Made by a program: the position numbers and the translations under genes. 43,905 nucleotides of DNA from JADHLJ01 sp038118725 (GTDB taxonomy: Bacteria > Pseudomonadota > Alphaproteobacteria > Thalassobaculales > Thalassobaculaceae): positions 1 through 43,905 of the forward strand of contig JAYOIK010000042.1 of assembly GCA_038118725.1 (NCBI GenBank), written 5' to 3'. The notes below the pieces were generated by a model. That model was not told where the DNA came from. It did no database searches and saw only the letters and a program-made list of their open reading frames with translations. Positions 1 through 8,048 of this stretch are shown here, piece after piece. Each line of letters starts with the position of its first letter. Positions within the stretch are counted from its first letter, which is position 1.

Positions 1-378
1 TGTCTGCTGTGTCCATGTGGCGCTGGCATCTTTGGTGGCGCGTATGTCGCCACCTTCACCAACGGCCCAGCCGGTCTTGGCGTCGGCGGCGAAATGCACG
101 GCGAATAGATTAGCCGAAGTTCCGCTTGTCTGCTGTGTCCATGTGGCGCTGGCATCTTTGGTGGCGCGTATGTCGCCACCTTCACCAACGGCCCAGCCGG
201 TCTTGGCGTCGGCGGCGAAATGCACGGCGAATAGATTAGCCGAAGTTCCGCTTGTCTGCTGTGTCCATGTGGCGCTGGCATCTTTGGTGGCGCGTATGTC
301 GCCACCTCTTCCAACGACCCAGCCGGTCTTGGCGTCGGCGGCGATATGCACGTCTCTCATGTCGTTGGTGAAATAGCC
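1..378 (-). repeat. 126-bp coding tandem repeats, two identical copies plus a diverged one
   Basis: Bases 1-126 and 127-252 are identical. A third unit at 253-378 matches for about the first 55 bases and then diverges. The period of 126 bases equals 42 codons, so the minus-strand frame is preserved and each unit encodes one Ycf48-like repeat (HFAADAKTGWAVGEGGDI and so on). The array may continue beyond the left edge. Exact identity suggests recent duplication or gene conversion. Confidence 0.9.
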
Positions 379-771
379 ATCGGGTGGCGCGACCTTGGTG
401 CCCGCCGTGTATAGTCTCGGAAGGTCGGCCTTGCGCTCGGCCTTCCAAGCCTCTTCCAGCCGGCCGATTTCCTAGTTCAAGGGTTCCTGCTCGCGTCGGA
501 TCTCGCCCCGCGGCGCCTCGTTGGCCTGAAGTTGTGTATCCTGACTTGCAAGGAAGATGGGGAGCCAGGCAAAGGCGCCCGCGCCGACGGCCAAGGAAGC
601 GACGATCGCCAGAAGGAAGCAAAGCGCCGCGCCCCTCAGTTTCCGAGCCCGGGCCCGCAGATCGAGGATCAGGGAGACCGGTCCCTCGAGCAGTTGGCCC
701 CAATGGCGTGGCAGCTCGGACGGAAATGTCTGGCGTTCGGCCAAGCTCCTGGCGGTTTCCAGTCTGTCCAT
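1..771 (-). pseudogene. Membrane-anchored Ycf48-like repeat protein, partial, interrupted by an in-frame TAG
   Basis: This minus-strand reading frame starts at an ATG at 769-771 behind a G-rich stretch and runs off the left edge. The first 99 codons give a short cytoplasmic region, one hydrophobic segment (AALCFLLAIVASLAVGAGAF, about residues 47-66) and a charged stretch. A TAG at 472-474 then stops translation. Past it the same frame stays open to base 1 and reads a charged helix-like segment (EIGRLEEAWKAERKADL) followed by 42-residue repeats with TGWAVGEGGDI and ATWTQQTSGTS, the pattern of Ycf48/BNR-like beta-propeller proteins. The first ATG after the TAG (358-360) has no visible ribosome site, so one broken gene is likelier than two genes. 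A CAG-to-TAG change is a simple explanation. Readthrough or a sequencing error cannot be excluded. Function is unknown. An earlier ATG at 826-828 is also possible. Confidence 0.6.
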
Positions 772-860
772 CCCGCGCCCCCCAACAGGTTCCCCATGTA
801 GGGGGGTATGCCGTTTCCCGCCCGGCATAAACCCACCCTCATCACATCCGTGAAATCCCG

Positions 861-889
861 TTGACCCGTCCGCGCAATCAAGCTTTAGT
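861..889 (+). promoter_or_regulatory. Candidate sigma-70 promoter for the ABC/Rieske/GS operon
   Basis: TTGACC at 861-866 and TTTAGT at 884-889 are separated by exactly 17 bases and lie about 107 bases upstream of the binding-protein ATG. The elements match five and four of six consensus positions. The site lies between two divergent genes, where a promoter is expected. This is prediction by eye only. Confidence 0.4.
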
Positions 890-995
890 GCGAGCCATGT
901 TCGGGGCGGGGAAAATCCGCGCCGTTCTCCCCTTCATTGGCGGGGCTCGTCGGGTCTCGCCGGAATAACAAAGTCAACAGGATGGGAGCTCCCTA

Positions 996-2594
996 ATGCG
1001 CAAGACCTTGATGACGGTGGGCATGGCCGCGGCCTTGGCCGTCGGTGTCGCCGGCGTCGCCTCGACCGGGGCCCAGGCGAAGACCTTTAAATGGGCTTTC
1101 CAGGGCGATGCCCAGTCGCTCGACCCGCATTCGCTTAACGAGACCTTCACGCTGGGTCTGTTGGGCAACATCTATGAAGGCCTGGTGCGCCGCGGCCCGG
1201 ATCTGCAGCTGGCGCCGGCCCTGGCCACGAGCTGGGAAATCGTCGAGCCGACCCGCTGGCGCTTTCATCTGCGCAAGGGCGTGAAGTTCCATGACGGCAG
1301 CGATTTCAACGCCGATGACGTGATCTTCACCTATCAGCGCACCATCGCCGACGGCTCGGACGTCAAGACCCGGATGGCCGGCGTTAAATCGGCGGTCAAG
1401 GTCGACGACCACACCGTCGACTTCATCACCGAGGCGCCGAACCCGATCCTGACGGCGGAGTGGGCGACCTGGTACATCATGGACAAGGAGTGGTCGACCT
1501 CGAACGGCGCCGATCGTCCGACCGACGTGACGGCCGGCAAGGAGAACTTCGCCACCCGTAACGCCAACGGTACCGGCGCCTTCAAGGTGGTCAGCCGCGA
1601 GACCGACGTGAAGACCGTGCTGGTCCCGAACAAGGGCTGGTGGGACAAGGACGTCAAGCACAACCTGACCGAGGTGATCATGACCCCGATCGGCTCCGAC
1701 GCGACCCGCGTCGCGGCGCTGCTCTCGGGCGAGATCGACATGATGTACCCGGTTCCGGTTCAGGACATGAAGCGGATCGAAAGCAACCCCGATACCGAGG
1801 TTCTGGCCGGCCCGGAGCTTCGCACCATCTTCCTCGGCATGGATCAGGCCCGCGACGAGCTGCTCTACTCCAACATCAAGGGCAAGAACCCGTTCAAGGA
1901 CGTCCGGGTGCGCGAGGCTTTCTATCGGGCGATCAATATCGACGCGATCAAGGCCAAGGTGATGCGTGGTCTGTCGACCCCGTCGGCGATCATGATCTCG
2001 CCGAAGCTGTTCGCCGCCCACGCGGGTGAGTTCAAGCGGCTCGACTATGATCCGGCCAAGTCCAAGGCGCTGCTCGCCGAGGCGGGCTATCCGGACGGCT
2101 TCGAGGTCGGCATGGACTGCCCGAACAACCGCTATGTCAATGACGAGAAGATCTGTCAGGCGGCGGTCTCGATGCTGGCCAAGGTCGGCATCAAGGTGAA
2201 CCTGCTGGCTCAGCCCAAGGCGCTGTACTTCAAGAAGATCCTGCGTCCGAGCTGGGATACCAGCTTCTTCCTGCTCGGCTGGACCCCGGGCTCGTTCGAT
2301 AGCTGGAACGTCATGTATAACCTGCACGGCACGCCGGATGACAGCGGCCGCGGCAAGTTCAACCTGACCGGCTACTCGAACCCCAAGTTCGACGCCCTGG
2401 CCGACAAGGTGCTGAGCGAAACCGACGCGACGAAGCGTGACGCGATGATCCGTGACGCCTATCGGATGAGCGTCGACGACATCGCCTATATCCCTCTGCA
2501 TCAGCAGGGTTTGGCCTGGGGCAAGAAGAAGTCCGTCAGCCTCAAGCAACGCGCCGACAACCAGTTCATGCTGTACCACGTCACGGTGAACTGA
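996..2594 (+). CDS. ABC transporter periplasmic substrate-binding protein (SBP family 5, dipeptide/oligopeptide type)
   Basis: This is a 532-residue family 5 solute-binding protein, the periplasmic receptor of a Dpp/Opp-type importer. The start ATG has a GGGAG ribosome site 7 bases upstream. A Sec signal peptide is clear: MRKT, a hydrophobic core, then cleavage after AQA at residue 28. The mature protein opens with the family pattern KTFKWAFQGDAQSLDPH and continues with a segment like TSWEIVEPTRWRFHLRKGVKF, typical of the fold. Length is normal for the family. It heads a same-strand set with two permeases, two ATPases, a Rieske oxygenase and a GS-like ligase, which hints that the ligand is a catabolic substrate rather than a peptide. 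The real ligand cannot be read from sequence. Confidence 0.95.
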   Translation: MRKTLMTVGMAAALAVGVAGVASTGAQAKTFKWAFQGDAQSLDPHSLNETFTLGLLGNIYEGLVRRGPDLQLAPALATSWEIVEPTRWRFHLRKGVKFHDGSDFNADDVIFTYQRTIADGSDVKTRMAGVKSAVKVDDHTVDFITEAPNPILTAEWATWYIMDKEWSTSNGADRPTDVTAGKENFATRNANGTGAFKVVSRETDVKTVLVPNKGWWDKDVKHNLTEVIMTPIGSDATRVAALLSGEIDMMYPVPVQDMKRIESNPDTEVLAGPELRTIFLGMDQARDELLYSNIKGKNPFKDVRVREAFYRAINIDAIKAKVMRGLSTPSAIMISPKLFAAHAGEFKRLDYDPAKSKALLAEAGYPDGFEVGMDCPNNRYVNDEKICQAAVSMLAKVGIKVNLLAQPKALYFKKILRPSWDTSFFLLGWTPGSFDSWNVMYNLHGTPDDSGRGKFNLTGYSNPKFDALADKVLSETDATKRDAMIRDAYRMSVDDIAYIPLHQQGLAWGKKKSVSLKQRADNQFMLYHVTVN

Positions 2595-2610
2595 ATGGCT
2601 TGACGCAAGG

Positions 2611-2661
2611 TCCGACACGGCCCCGATCATCGGTTTTCCGGTGGCCGGGGCCGGGTTCGGA
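2611..2661 (+). terminator. Intercistronic hairpin between binding protein and permease (attenuator-like)
   Basis: Arms CGGCCCCG (2618-2625) and CGGGGCCG (2646-2653) pair perfectly. They sit inside an outer stem TCCGA (2611-2615) with TCGGA (2657-2661). A pyrimidine-rich stretch CTTTCTTGTTTTT (2662-2674) follows. This layout can stabilise the upstream mRNA or end part of the transcripts, so that the binding protein is made in excess over the membrane parts. Confidence 0.55.
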
Positions 2662-2700
2662 CTTTCTTGTTTTTCGGCGTAAACCCACGGGATAACCCGC

Positions 2701-3690
2701 ATGCTCGCGTTCATTATCCGCCGATTGATTCAGTCGGTGGTTGTCATGTTCTTCGTGGCGCTGCTGGCCTTCGCCATGTTCCGCTTCGTCGGCGATCCGG
2801 TTCACCAGATGGTCGGTATCGAGACGTCGCTGGAGGAGCGCGAGGAACTGCGGGTCAAGCTCGGCCTGCGGGACCCGATGATCGTCCAGTTCGGTCGCTT
2901 CGTCGGCAACGCGGCCACCGGTAACTTCGGCATCTCCTATCAGCACCAGCGCCCGGTCTCGGAAATGATCCGGGAACGCATGCCGGCGACCCTGGAGCTC
3001 AGCATCATCTCGGCGCTGTTCTCGCTTTTGGTGGGCGTGCCGATGGGCGTCTACACCGGGCTGCATCGCCATGGCTTGCTAAGCAAGGTGTTCATGACGG
3101 CGTCCCTGGTCGGGATATCCTTGCCGACATTCTTGATAGGGATTCTGTTGATTTATGTCTTCGCGGTGATCCTCGGCTGGCTGCCGTCGTTCGGCAGGGG
3201 CGTCGTCACCGATATTGGGGGATGGCGCACCGGGCTGCTGACGGCGGAGGGATTGAAGGCGCTGATCATGCCGGCGATCACCCTCGGGCTGTTTCAGCTC
3301 ACCCTGATCATGCGTCTGGTGCGGGCCGAGATGCTCGAGGTTCTGCGCACCGACTACATCAAATTCGCCCGCGCCCGAGGGCTGACCAATCGGGCGGTGA
3401 ATTTCGGACACGCCTTGAAGAACACCCTGGTGCCGGTGATCACGATTACCGGGCTACAGCTCGGCTCCATCATCGCCTTCGCGATCATCACCGAGACCGT
3501 GTTCCAGTGGCCGGGCATGGGGCTGATGTTCCTGCAGGCGATCCAGAACGTGGACATCCCGATCATGGCGGCCTACCTGATCATGATCGCCTTCTTCTTC
3601 GTGGCGATTAACCTGATCGTCGACATGCTCTACTACGTGGTTGATCCGAGGCTTCGGGTCGATGCTTCCAAGGCGCATGGTCATGGCTGA
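2701..3690 (+). CDS. ABC transporter permease, DppB/OppB type
   Basis: The 329-residue inner-membrane permease forms half of the translocation channel. It begins MLAFIIRRLIQSVVVMFFVA, the usual first membrane helix of DppB-like proteins, and has about six hydrophobic segments. The cytoplasmic EAA loop that docks to the ATPase is visible as EVLRTDYIKFARARGL followed by HALKNTLVP. The late motif ITETVFQWPGMG is also typical. It lies 106 bases after the binding-protein gene, past a hairpin. Its TGA overlaps the start of the next permease. Confidence 0.94.
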   Translation: MLAFIIRRLIQSVVVMFFVALLAFAMFRFVGDPVHQMVGIETSLEEREELRVKLGLRDPMIVQFGRFVGNAATGNFGISYQHQRPVSEMIRERMPATLELSIISALFSLLVGVPMGVYTGLHRHGLLSKVFMTASLVGISLPTFLIGILLIYVFAVILGWLPSFGRGVVTDIGGWRTGLLTAEGLKALIMPAITLGLFQLTLIMRLVRAEMLEVLRTDYIKFARARGLTNRAVNFGHALKNTLVPVITITGLQLGSIIAFAIITETVFQWPGMGLMFLQAIQNVDIPIMAAYLIMIAFFFVAINLIVDMLYYVVDPRLRVDASKAHGHG

Positions 3691-4663
3691 GGCGCCCGTC
3701 ACGCAATCCACGGCGAGCGCGCCGGCCACCGTTGAGCCGACGGGCGCCGAGACCACCGCCTGGTCCCGCTTCGTCGAGAGCGACGTTCTCTACAGCTTCA
3801 CCCGCTCGCCGGTGACGGTGACCGCCGCCGTGGTCACCGCGATCTTCATCCTCTCGGCGATTTTCGCGCCGCTCGTGGCGCCGCATAACCCGTTCGATCT
3901 CGCGTCCATTGATCTGTTGGACTCGAATCTGCCGCCCATGTGGATGGAGGGTGGGGATCCGCGTTTCATTCTCGGGACCGATGACCAGGGGCGCGGTATT
4001 CTCTCGACCATCATTTTCGGCTCGCGGATTTCGCTTCTGATCGGGTTCGCCAGCGTCGTGCTGGCGACGGTTCTCGGTGTCGGTCTCGGGCTGCTTTCCG
4101 GTTTCGTCGGCGGCGTGGTCGACGCCTTCATCATGCGGGTCGCCGAGATCCAGCTGAGCTTTCCGGTGATCCTGACGGCCTTGTTGATCGACGGGGTGAT
4201 CCGCGGCGTCTTGAATGTCGAGAAATCGGGAGAGCTGGCCTATTGGATCTTGATCCTCTCGATCGGCATTTCGAACTGGGTGCAATTCGCGCGAACCGTG
4301 CGCGGCTCCACCCTTGTCGAGCGTAACAAGGAATATGTGCAGGCGGCCCAGGTCATCGGTATCCACCCGACCCTGATCGTGCTGCGGCATATCCTGCCGA
4401 ACGTGATGGGGCCGGTCTTGGTGATCGCGACCATCCAGCTCGCCGTCGCCATTCTGTCCGAGGCGACCCTGTCCTTCCTCGGCGTCGGCATGCCGCCGAC
4501 CGAGCCGTCGCTGGGCACGCTTATTCAGATCGGCAACGACTATCTGTTCTCCGGCGAGTGGTGGATGGTGATCTTCCCGGGCATCGCGCTGGCGATCCTG
4601 GTACTTGCGGTCAATCTTCTGGGCGACTGGTTGCGCGACGCCCTCAACCCGAAACTGAGATAG
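3683..4663 (+). CDS. ABC transporter permease, DppC/OppC type
   Basis: This second permease subunit has 326 residues from the chosen start. The frame is open further upstream (ATG at 3641 and 3677). I prefer ATG 3683 because AAGG lies 10 bases before it and it gives the 8-base overlap ATGGCTGA with the dppB-like stop, the same geometry as the later ATPase pair. A long N-terminal tail precedes the first membrane helix (VTVTAAVVTAIFILSAIFAP), as in DppC proteins. The EAA loop reads NKEYVQAAQVIGIHPTLIVL followed by RHILPN. A short periplasmic part contains FILGTDDQGRGILS, characteristic of this family. Confidence 0.93.
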   Translation: MAEAPVTQSTASAPATVEPTGAETTAWSRFVESDVLYSFTRSPVTVTAAVVTAIFILSAIFAPLVAPHNPFDLASIDLLDSNLPPMWMEGGDPRFILGTDDQGRGILSTIIFGSRISLLIGFASVVLATVLGVGLGLLSGFVGGVVDAFIMRVAEIQLSFPVILTALLIDGVIRGVLNVEKSGELAYWILILSIGISNWVQFARTVRGSTLVERNKEYVQAAQVIGIHPTLIVLRHILPNVMGPVLVIATIQLAVAILSEATLSFLGVGMPPTEPSLGTLIQIGNDYLFSGEWWMVIFPGIALAILVLAVNLLGDWLRDALNPKLR

Positions 4664-4669
4664 CGGCGC

Positions 4670-5653
4670 ATGGCGGGCAATCCCCTTCTCGAGGTACGTA
4701 ATCTGCGCGTCGAATTCCCCACCCGGCGGGGCATCCTGACGGCGGTCGACGATATCTCCCTGCATATCGATCCGGGCGAGGTGCTGGGCGTGGTCGGCGA
4801 ATCCGGCGCCGGAAAGTCCATGACCGGCGCCGCCATTATCGGGCTCCTGGAGCCGCCGGGCCGGATCGCGGCGGGGGAAATTCTCCTGGAAGGACGGCGG
4901 ATCGACAACCTGCCCTATGAGCAGATGCGCCGGATCAGGGGGCTGGAGATCGGCGCGATCTTCCAGGACCCACTGACCAGTCTGAACCCGCTCTATTCGG
5001 TCGGCGAGCAGTTGGTCGAGACGATCCAGACCCACACCGATCTGACCCATTCCCAAGCCCTGTCGCGGGCGATCGATCTCCTGGCCGAGGTTGGCATTCC
5101 GGCGCCGGAACGCCGGGTCGAGCATTACCCGCATCAGTTCTCCGGCGGCATGCGCCAGCGGGTGGTGATCGCGCTGGCGCTCTGCGTCAATCCCAAGCTG
5201 ATCATCGCGGATGAGCCGACCACGGCGCTGGATGTCTCGATCCAGGCGCAGATCATCGCGCTCTTGAAGCGGCTCTGCCGTGAGCATGGGACGGCGGTGA
5301 TGCTGGTCACCCACGATATGGGCGTGATCGCCGAAACCGCGGACCGGGTCGCGGTGATGTATGCCGGGCGGATCGCCGAGATCGGACCGGTGCGCCAGGT
5401 TATCCAGAATCCGAAGCATCCCTACACCGTCGGCCTGATGGGCTCCATCCCATCGATTGATCAGGGTGACGGTCGCCTGACTCAGATCGAGGGCGCCATG
5501 CCGCGCCTGACGGCGATCCCCCAGGGCTGCGCCTTCAATCCCCGGTGCACCAAAACCTTGGACCGTTGCTTTGTTCAGCGCCCGGACCTGGTGCAAGTCG
5601 AGGAAACCCAGGTCTCGTGCTGGCATCACAACAAGGAATTGGCCCATGCCTGA
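4670..5653 (+). CDS. ABC transporter ATP-binding protein, DppD/OppD type
   Basis: This 327-residue cytoplasmic ATPase powers the importer. Walker A is GESGAGKS (residues 43-50), the ABC signature is SGGMRQR, and Walker B is LIIADEPTTALD, followed by the switch histidine in LVTHDMG. The C-terminal oligopeptide-transporter extension is present, with the cysteine-containing segment GCAFNPRCTKTLDRC that in relatives can bind a 4Fe-4S cluster. It starts 6 bases after the second permease and overlaps the next ATPase gene by 8 bases. Confidence 0.95.
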   Translation: MAGNPLLEVRNLRVEFPTRRGILTAVDDISLHIDPGEVLGVVGESGAGKSMTGAAIIGLLEPPGRIAAGEILLEGRRIDNLPYEQMRRIRGLEIGAIFQDPLTSLNPLYSVGEQLVETIQTHTDLTHSQALSRAIDLLAEVGIPAPERRVEHYPHQFSGGMRQRVVIALALCVNPKLIIADEPTTALDVSIQAQIIALLKRLCREHGTAVMLVTHDMGVIAETADRVAVMYAGRIAEIGPVRQVIQNPKHPYTVGLMGSIPSIDQGDGRLTQIEGAMPRLTAIPQGCAFNPRCTKTLDRCFVQRPDLVQVEETQVSCWHHNKELAHA

Positions 5654-6713
5654 CGCGCCAGTGGGAGCTCCAGCGGGAGCCTCGGACGAAAGCCGCGACG
5701 GCGTCATGCGGGTCCAGGGCCTGGCCCGCTATTTCGACGTCTCGCCGCCCTTGCTGAACCGCCTGATCGATCGCCAGCCCCGGCAAATCCTGAAGGCCGT
5801 GGACGGCATTGATTTCGAGATCGCCAAGGGCGAGACATTCTCGCTCGTCGGCGAGTCCGGTTGTGGCAAGTCCACCGTCGCGCGGCTGATCGTCGGGCTC
5901 TACAAGCCCACCGCGGGATCGATCGAGTTCGAGGGCCGCGACATCGCCGGCCTCAGCCGGGTCGAGATGGCGCCCCTGCGACGCCGCCTGCAGATGATTT
6001 TCCAGGACCCCTATGCCTCGCTCAACCCGCGCTGGCGGGTGCGGGATATCGTCGCCGAGCCGCTGCGGGCGTTTGGTCTCGAGACCACCTCGGCGGGGAT
6101 CGAGCGGCGGGTCGGAGAGCTGCTGTCCTTCGTCAAGCTCGCCGCCGCCGACGGCGCGAAATACCCGCATGAGTTCTCCGGCGGACAGCGCCAGCGGATT
6201 TCAATCGCCCGGGCCCTGGCGAGCCAGCCGGACTTCTTGGTCTGCGACGAGCCGACCTCGGCGCTTGATGTCTCGGTCCAGGCGCAGATCCTGAACCTGA
6301 TGAAGGACCTTCAGCGCGAGTTCGGACTGACCTATCTGTTCATCAGCCACAATCTCGCGGTGGTGAGCCATGTGTCCGACCGGGTCGGCGTGATGTATCT
6401 CGGTCGCCTGGCCGAGGTGGCGCCGGCCAAGACCTTGTTCACCGCGCCCAGGCACCCCTATACCCGGATGCTGCTGGACACCATCCCGGATCTCTCGATG
6501 AGTGGACGCGACCGCACGCCGGTCGCGGGCGAGGTGCCCAACCCGATCACGCCGCCCTCGGGCTGCACGTTCCATCCCCGCTGTCCCTTCGCAACGGATC
6601 GCTGCCGCGCGGAGGTCCCGATGCCGATCACGACACCGGATGGCTCGATCGTCACCTGCCACGGCGTCGAGGAAGGCCGTGTGCCCGAGGGGCCGGTGGT
6701 GGCGGGGGCTTAG
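5646..6713 (+). CDS. ABC transporter ATP-binding protein, DppF/OppF type
   Basis: This partner ATPase has 355 residues from ATG 5646. The frame extends upstream, but this ATG sits at the 8-base overlap ATGCCTGA with the previous stop and gives a normal length. Walker A is GESGCGKS (residues 69-76), the signature is SGGQRQR, and Walker B is FLVCDEPTSALD. The C-terminal extension has GCTFHPRCPFATDRC, again the oligopeptide-type cysteine motif. An insert before Walker A (YFDVSPPLLNRLIDRQPRQ) is common in DppF-like proteins. The Rieske gene follows after 21 bases, so co-transcription is likely. Confidence 0.94.
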   Translation: MPDAPVGAPAGASDESRDGVMRVQGLARYFDVSPPLLNRLIDRQPRQILKAVDGIDFEIAKGETFSLVGESGCGKSTVARLIVGLYKPTAGSIEFEGRDIAGLSRVEMAPLRRRLQMIFQDPYASLNPRWRVRDIVAEPLRAFGLETTSAGIERRVGELLSFVKLAAADGAKYPHEFSGGQRQRISIARALASQPDFLVCDEPTSALDVSVQAQILNLMKDLQREFGLTYLFISHNLAVVSHVSDRVGVMYLGRLAEVAPAKTLFTAPRHPYTRMLLDTIPDLSMSGRDRTPVAGEVPNPITPPSGCTFHPRCPFATDRCRAEVPMPITTPDGSIVTCHGVEEGRVPEGPVVAGA

Positions 6714-6734
6714 TCGGATCGGAGGGGTTCAACC

Positions 6735-8030
6735 ATGACCAGCGCCGCCCAGAACGAGCTTATGACCAGGGTCGGGCCCGGCACGCCGGCGGGGGCGTTG
6801 CTGCGGCGGTACTGGCAGCCGATCGCGCTTTCGGATGAACTGAAGGGCAAGCGCCCGTTCCGTCCGGTCACGGTGTTCGGCGAGAACCTCGTGCTGTTTC
6901 GCGACGAGGCGGGGCGGCTGGGCCTGATCGCGCGCAACTGCGCCCATCGCGGCGCCGATCTCTGCTATGGGCGCTTGGAGGATGGCGGGCTCAGGTGCCC
7001 GTTCCATGGCTGGCTGTTCGACGTGAACGGCAAATGCCTCGATACCCCCGCCGAGCCGCTCGACAGCACGCTCCATACAAGGGTCAGGCACGCGGCCTAT
7101 CCGGTTGTCGAGAAGAACGGCATGATCTTCGGGTTTTTGGGGCAGGGCGCCCCCCCGGCACTGCCCAATCTCGATTGTCGCGCCGCTCCCGAAAGCCACA
7201 GTTTCGCCTTCAAGGGCTTCGTCGACTGCAACTGGCTTCAGGTGCTTGAAGTCGGCATGGACCCGGCCCATGCCTCCTATCTGCACCGGTTTCTCGAGGA
7301 CGAGGACGCGAGCAAGGGCTACGGCCAGCAGTTTCGCGACGACGTCGACAATATTCCGACCACCCGGCTGATGCGGGAATACGCGCGCCCGGAGATTCGA
7401 GTCGAGGAAACCGATTTCGGCCACAAGGTCACGACGCTGCGAAACCTCGATAATCGGGGCATGCATGTGCGGATAACCGACGCGATCTTCCCGACCGCGA
7501 TCCTGATTCCGCTCAGCCGTGAGATGACGGTGACCCAGTGGCACGTGCCGGTCGACGATACCAAGAGCTATTGGTATGCGATGTTCACCAGTTTCGGCGC
7601 CCCGGTGGATCACGACACCATGCGGGCCCAGCGCCTCGAGGTGTACACCCTGCCGGACTATATGCCGCGCATCGGCAAGGCGAATGACTTCGGCTACGAC
7701 CCGGATGAACAGCTCCGCGACACCTATACCGGCACGGGGCAGGACATCAACGTGCATGACCAATGGGCGGTGGAATCCCAGGGCGCGATCCAGGACCGGA
7801 CCATGGAGACCCTGGGCACCAGCGATATCGTGATCACGGAATACCGCAAGCGGCTGGTGAGCGAGATCCGCGCGCATGAGGCGGGCGAGGTGGCCCCGGT
7901 CAAGGCGGATCACGCGCTTCCGATCGCCATCGACGCGATCGCGCCGGCGGATGCCTGGGAGCCTGTCGGCGTGGAACGAGACTTGGCGCGGCGCCGCGGC
8001 TCGGACTGGGCCTCGGCGTTGATGTCGTGA
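6735..8030 (+). CDS. Rieske non-heme iron oxygenase, phthalate-4,5-dioxygenase-like alpha subunit
   Basis: This 431-residue terminal oxygenase would use electrons from a reductase to insert oxygen into, or dealkylate, an organic substrate. The start region ELMTRVGPGTPAGALLRRYW matches the phthalate dioxygenase group. The Rieske 2Fe-2S ligands are C69-x-H71 and C88-x2-H91 (CAHRG, CPFHGW). The mononuclear iron site shows as D176-x2-H179-x4-H184 (DPAHASYLH). The segment GQDINVHDQWAVESQGAIQD resembles the late conserved region of this group. No reductase or ferredoxin gene is present in the window, so electrons must come from elsewhere. It lies 21 bases after the transporter and 18 before the GS-like gene. 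The substrate is unknown. Demethylation or N-dealkylation is as possible as ring attack. Confidence 0.9.
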   Translation: MTSAAQNELMTRVGPGTPAGALLRRYWQPIALSDELKGKRPFRPVTVFGENLVLFRDEAGRLGLIARNCAHRGADLCYGRLEDGGLRCPFHGWLFDVNGKCLDTPAEPLDSTLHTRVRHAAYPVVEKNGMIFGFLGQGAPPALPNLDCRAAPESHSFAFKGFVDCNWLQVLEVGMDPAHASYLHRFLEDEDASKGYGQQFRDDVDNIPTTRLMREYARPEIRVEETDFGHKVTTLRNLDNRGMHVRITDAIFPTAILIPLSREMTVTQWHVPVDDTKSYWYAMFTSFGAPVDHDTMRAQRLEVYTLPDYMPRIGKANDFGYDPDEQLRDTYTGTGQDINVHDQWAVESQGAIQDRTMETLGTSDIVITEYRKRLVSEIRAHEAGEVAPVKADHALPIAIDAIAPADAWEPVGVERDLARRRGSDWASALMS

Positions 8031-8048
8031 TCTCGGGTACCTGACCAG

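Noticed and set aside
17..376. Plus-strand 119-codon ORF made of repeats
   Set aside because: It is the antisense of the 42-residue Ycf48-like repeats, which make sense only on the minus strand.
1..378. Possible CRISPR array
   Set aside because: The units are 126 bases, directly adjacent with no spacers, and encode an in-frame protein repeat.
384..853. Overlapping plus-strand ORFs
   Set aside because: They are antisense to the membrane-anchor frame, with arginine/proline-rich nonsense composition and no ribosome sites.
993..2714. Long minus-strand ORF opposite the binding-protein gene
   Set aside because: It is a high-GC shadow ORF of a clear plus-strand gene and its product has no recognisable domain. 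The same holds for the long antisense ORFs at 3608-5707, 15328-17052, 16970-18961, 30738-32342 and 41596-43479.
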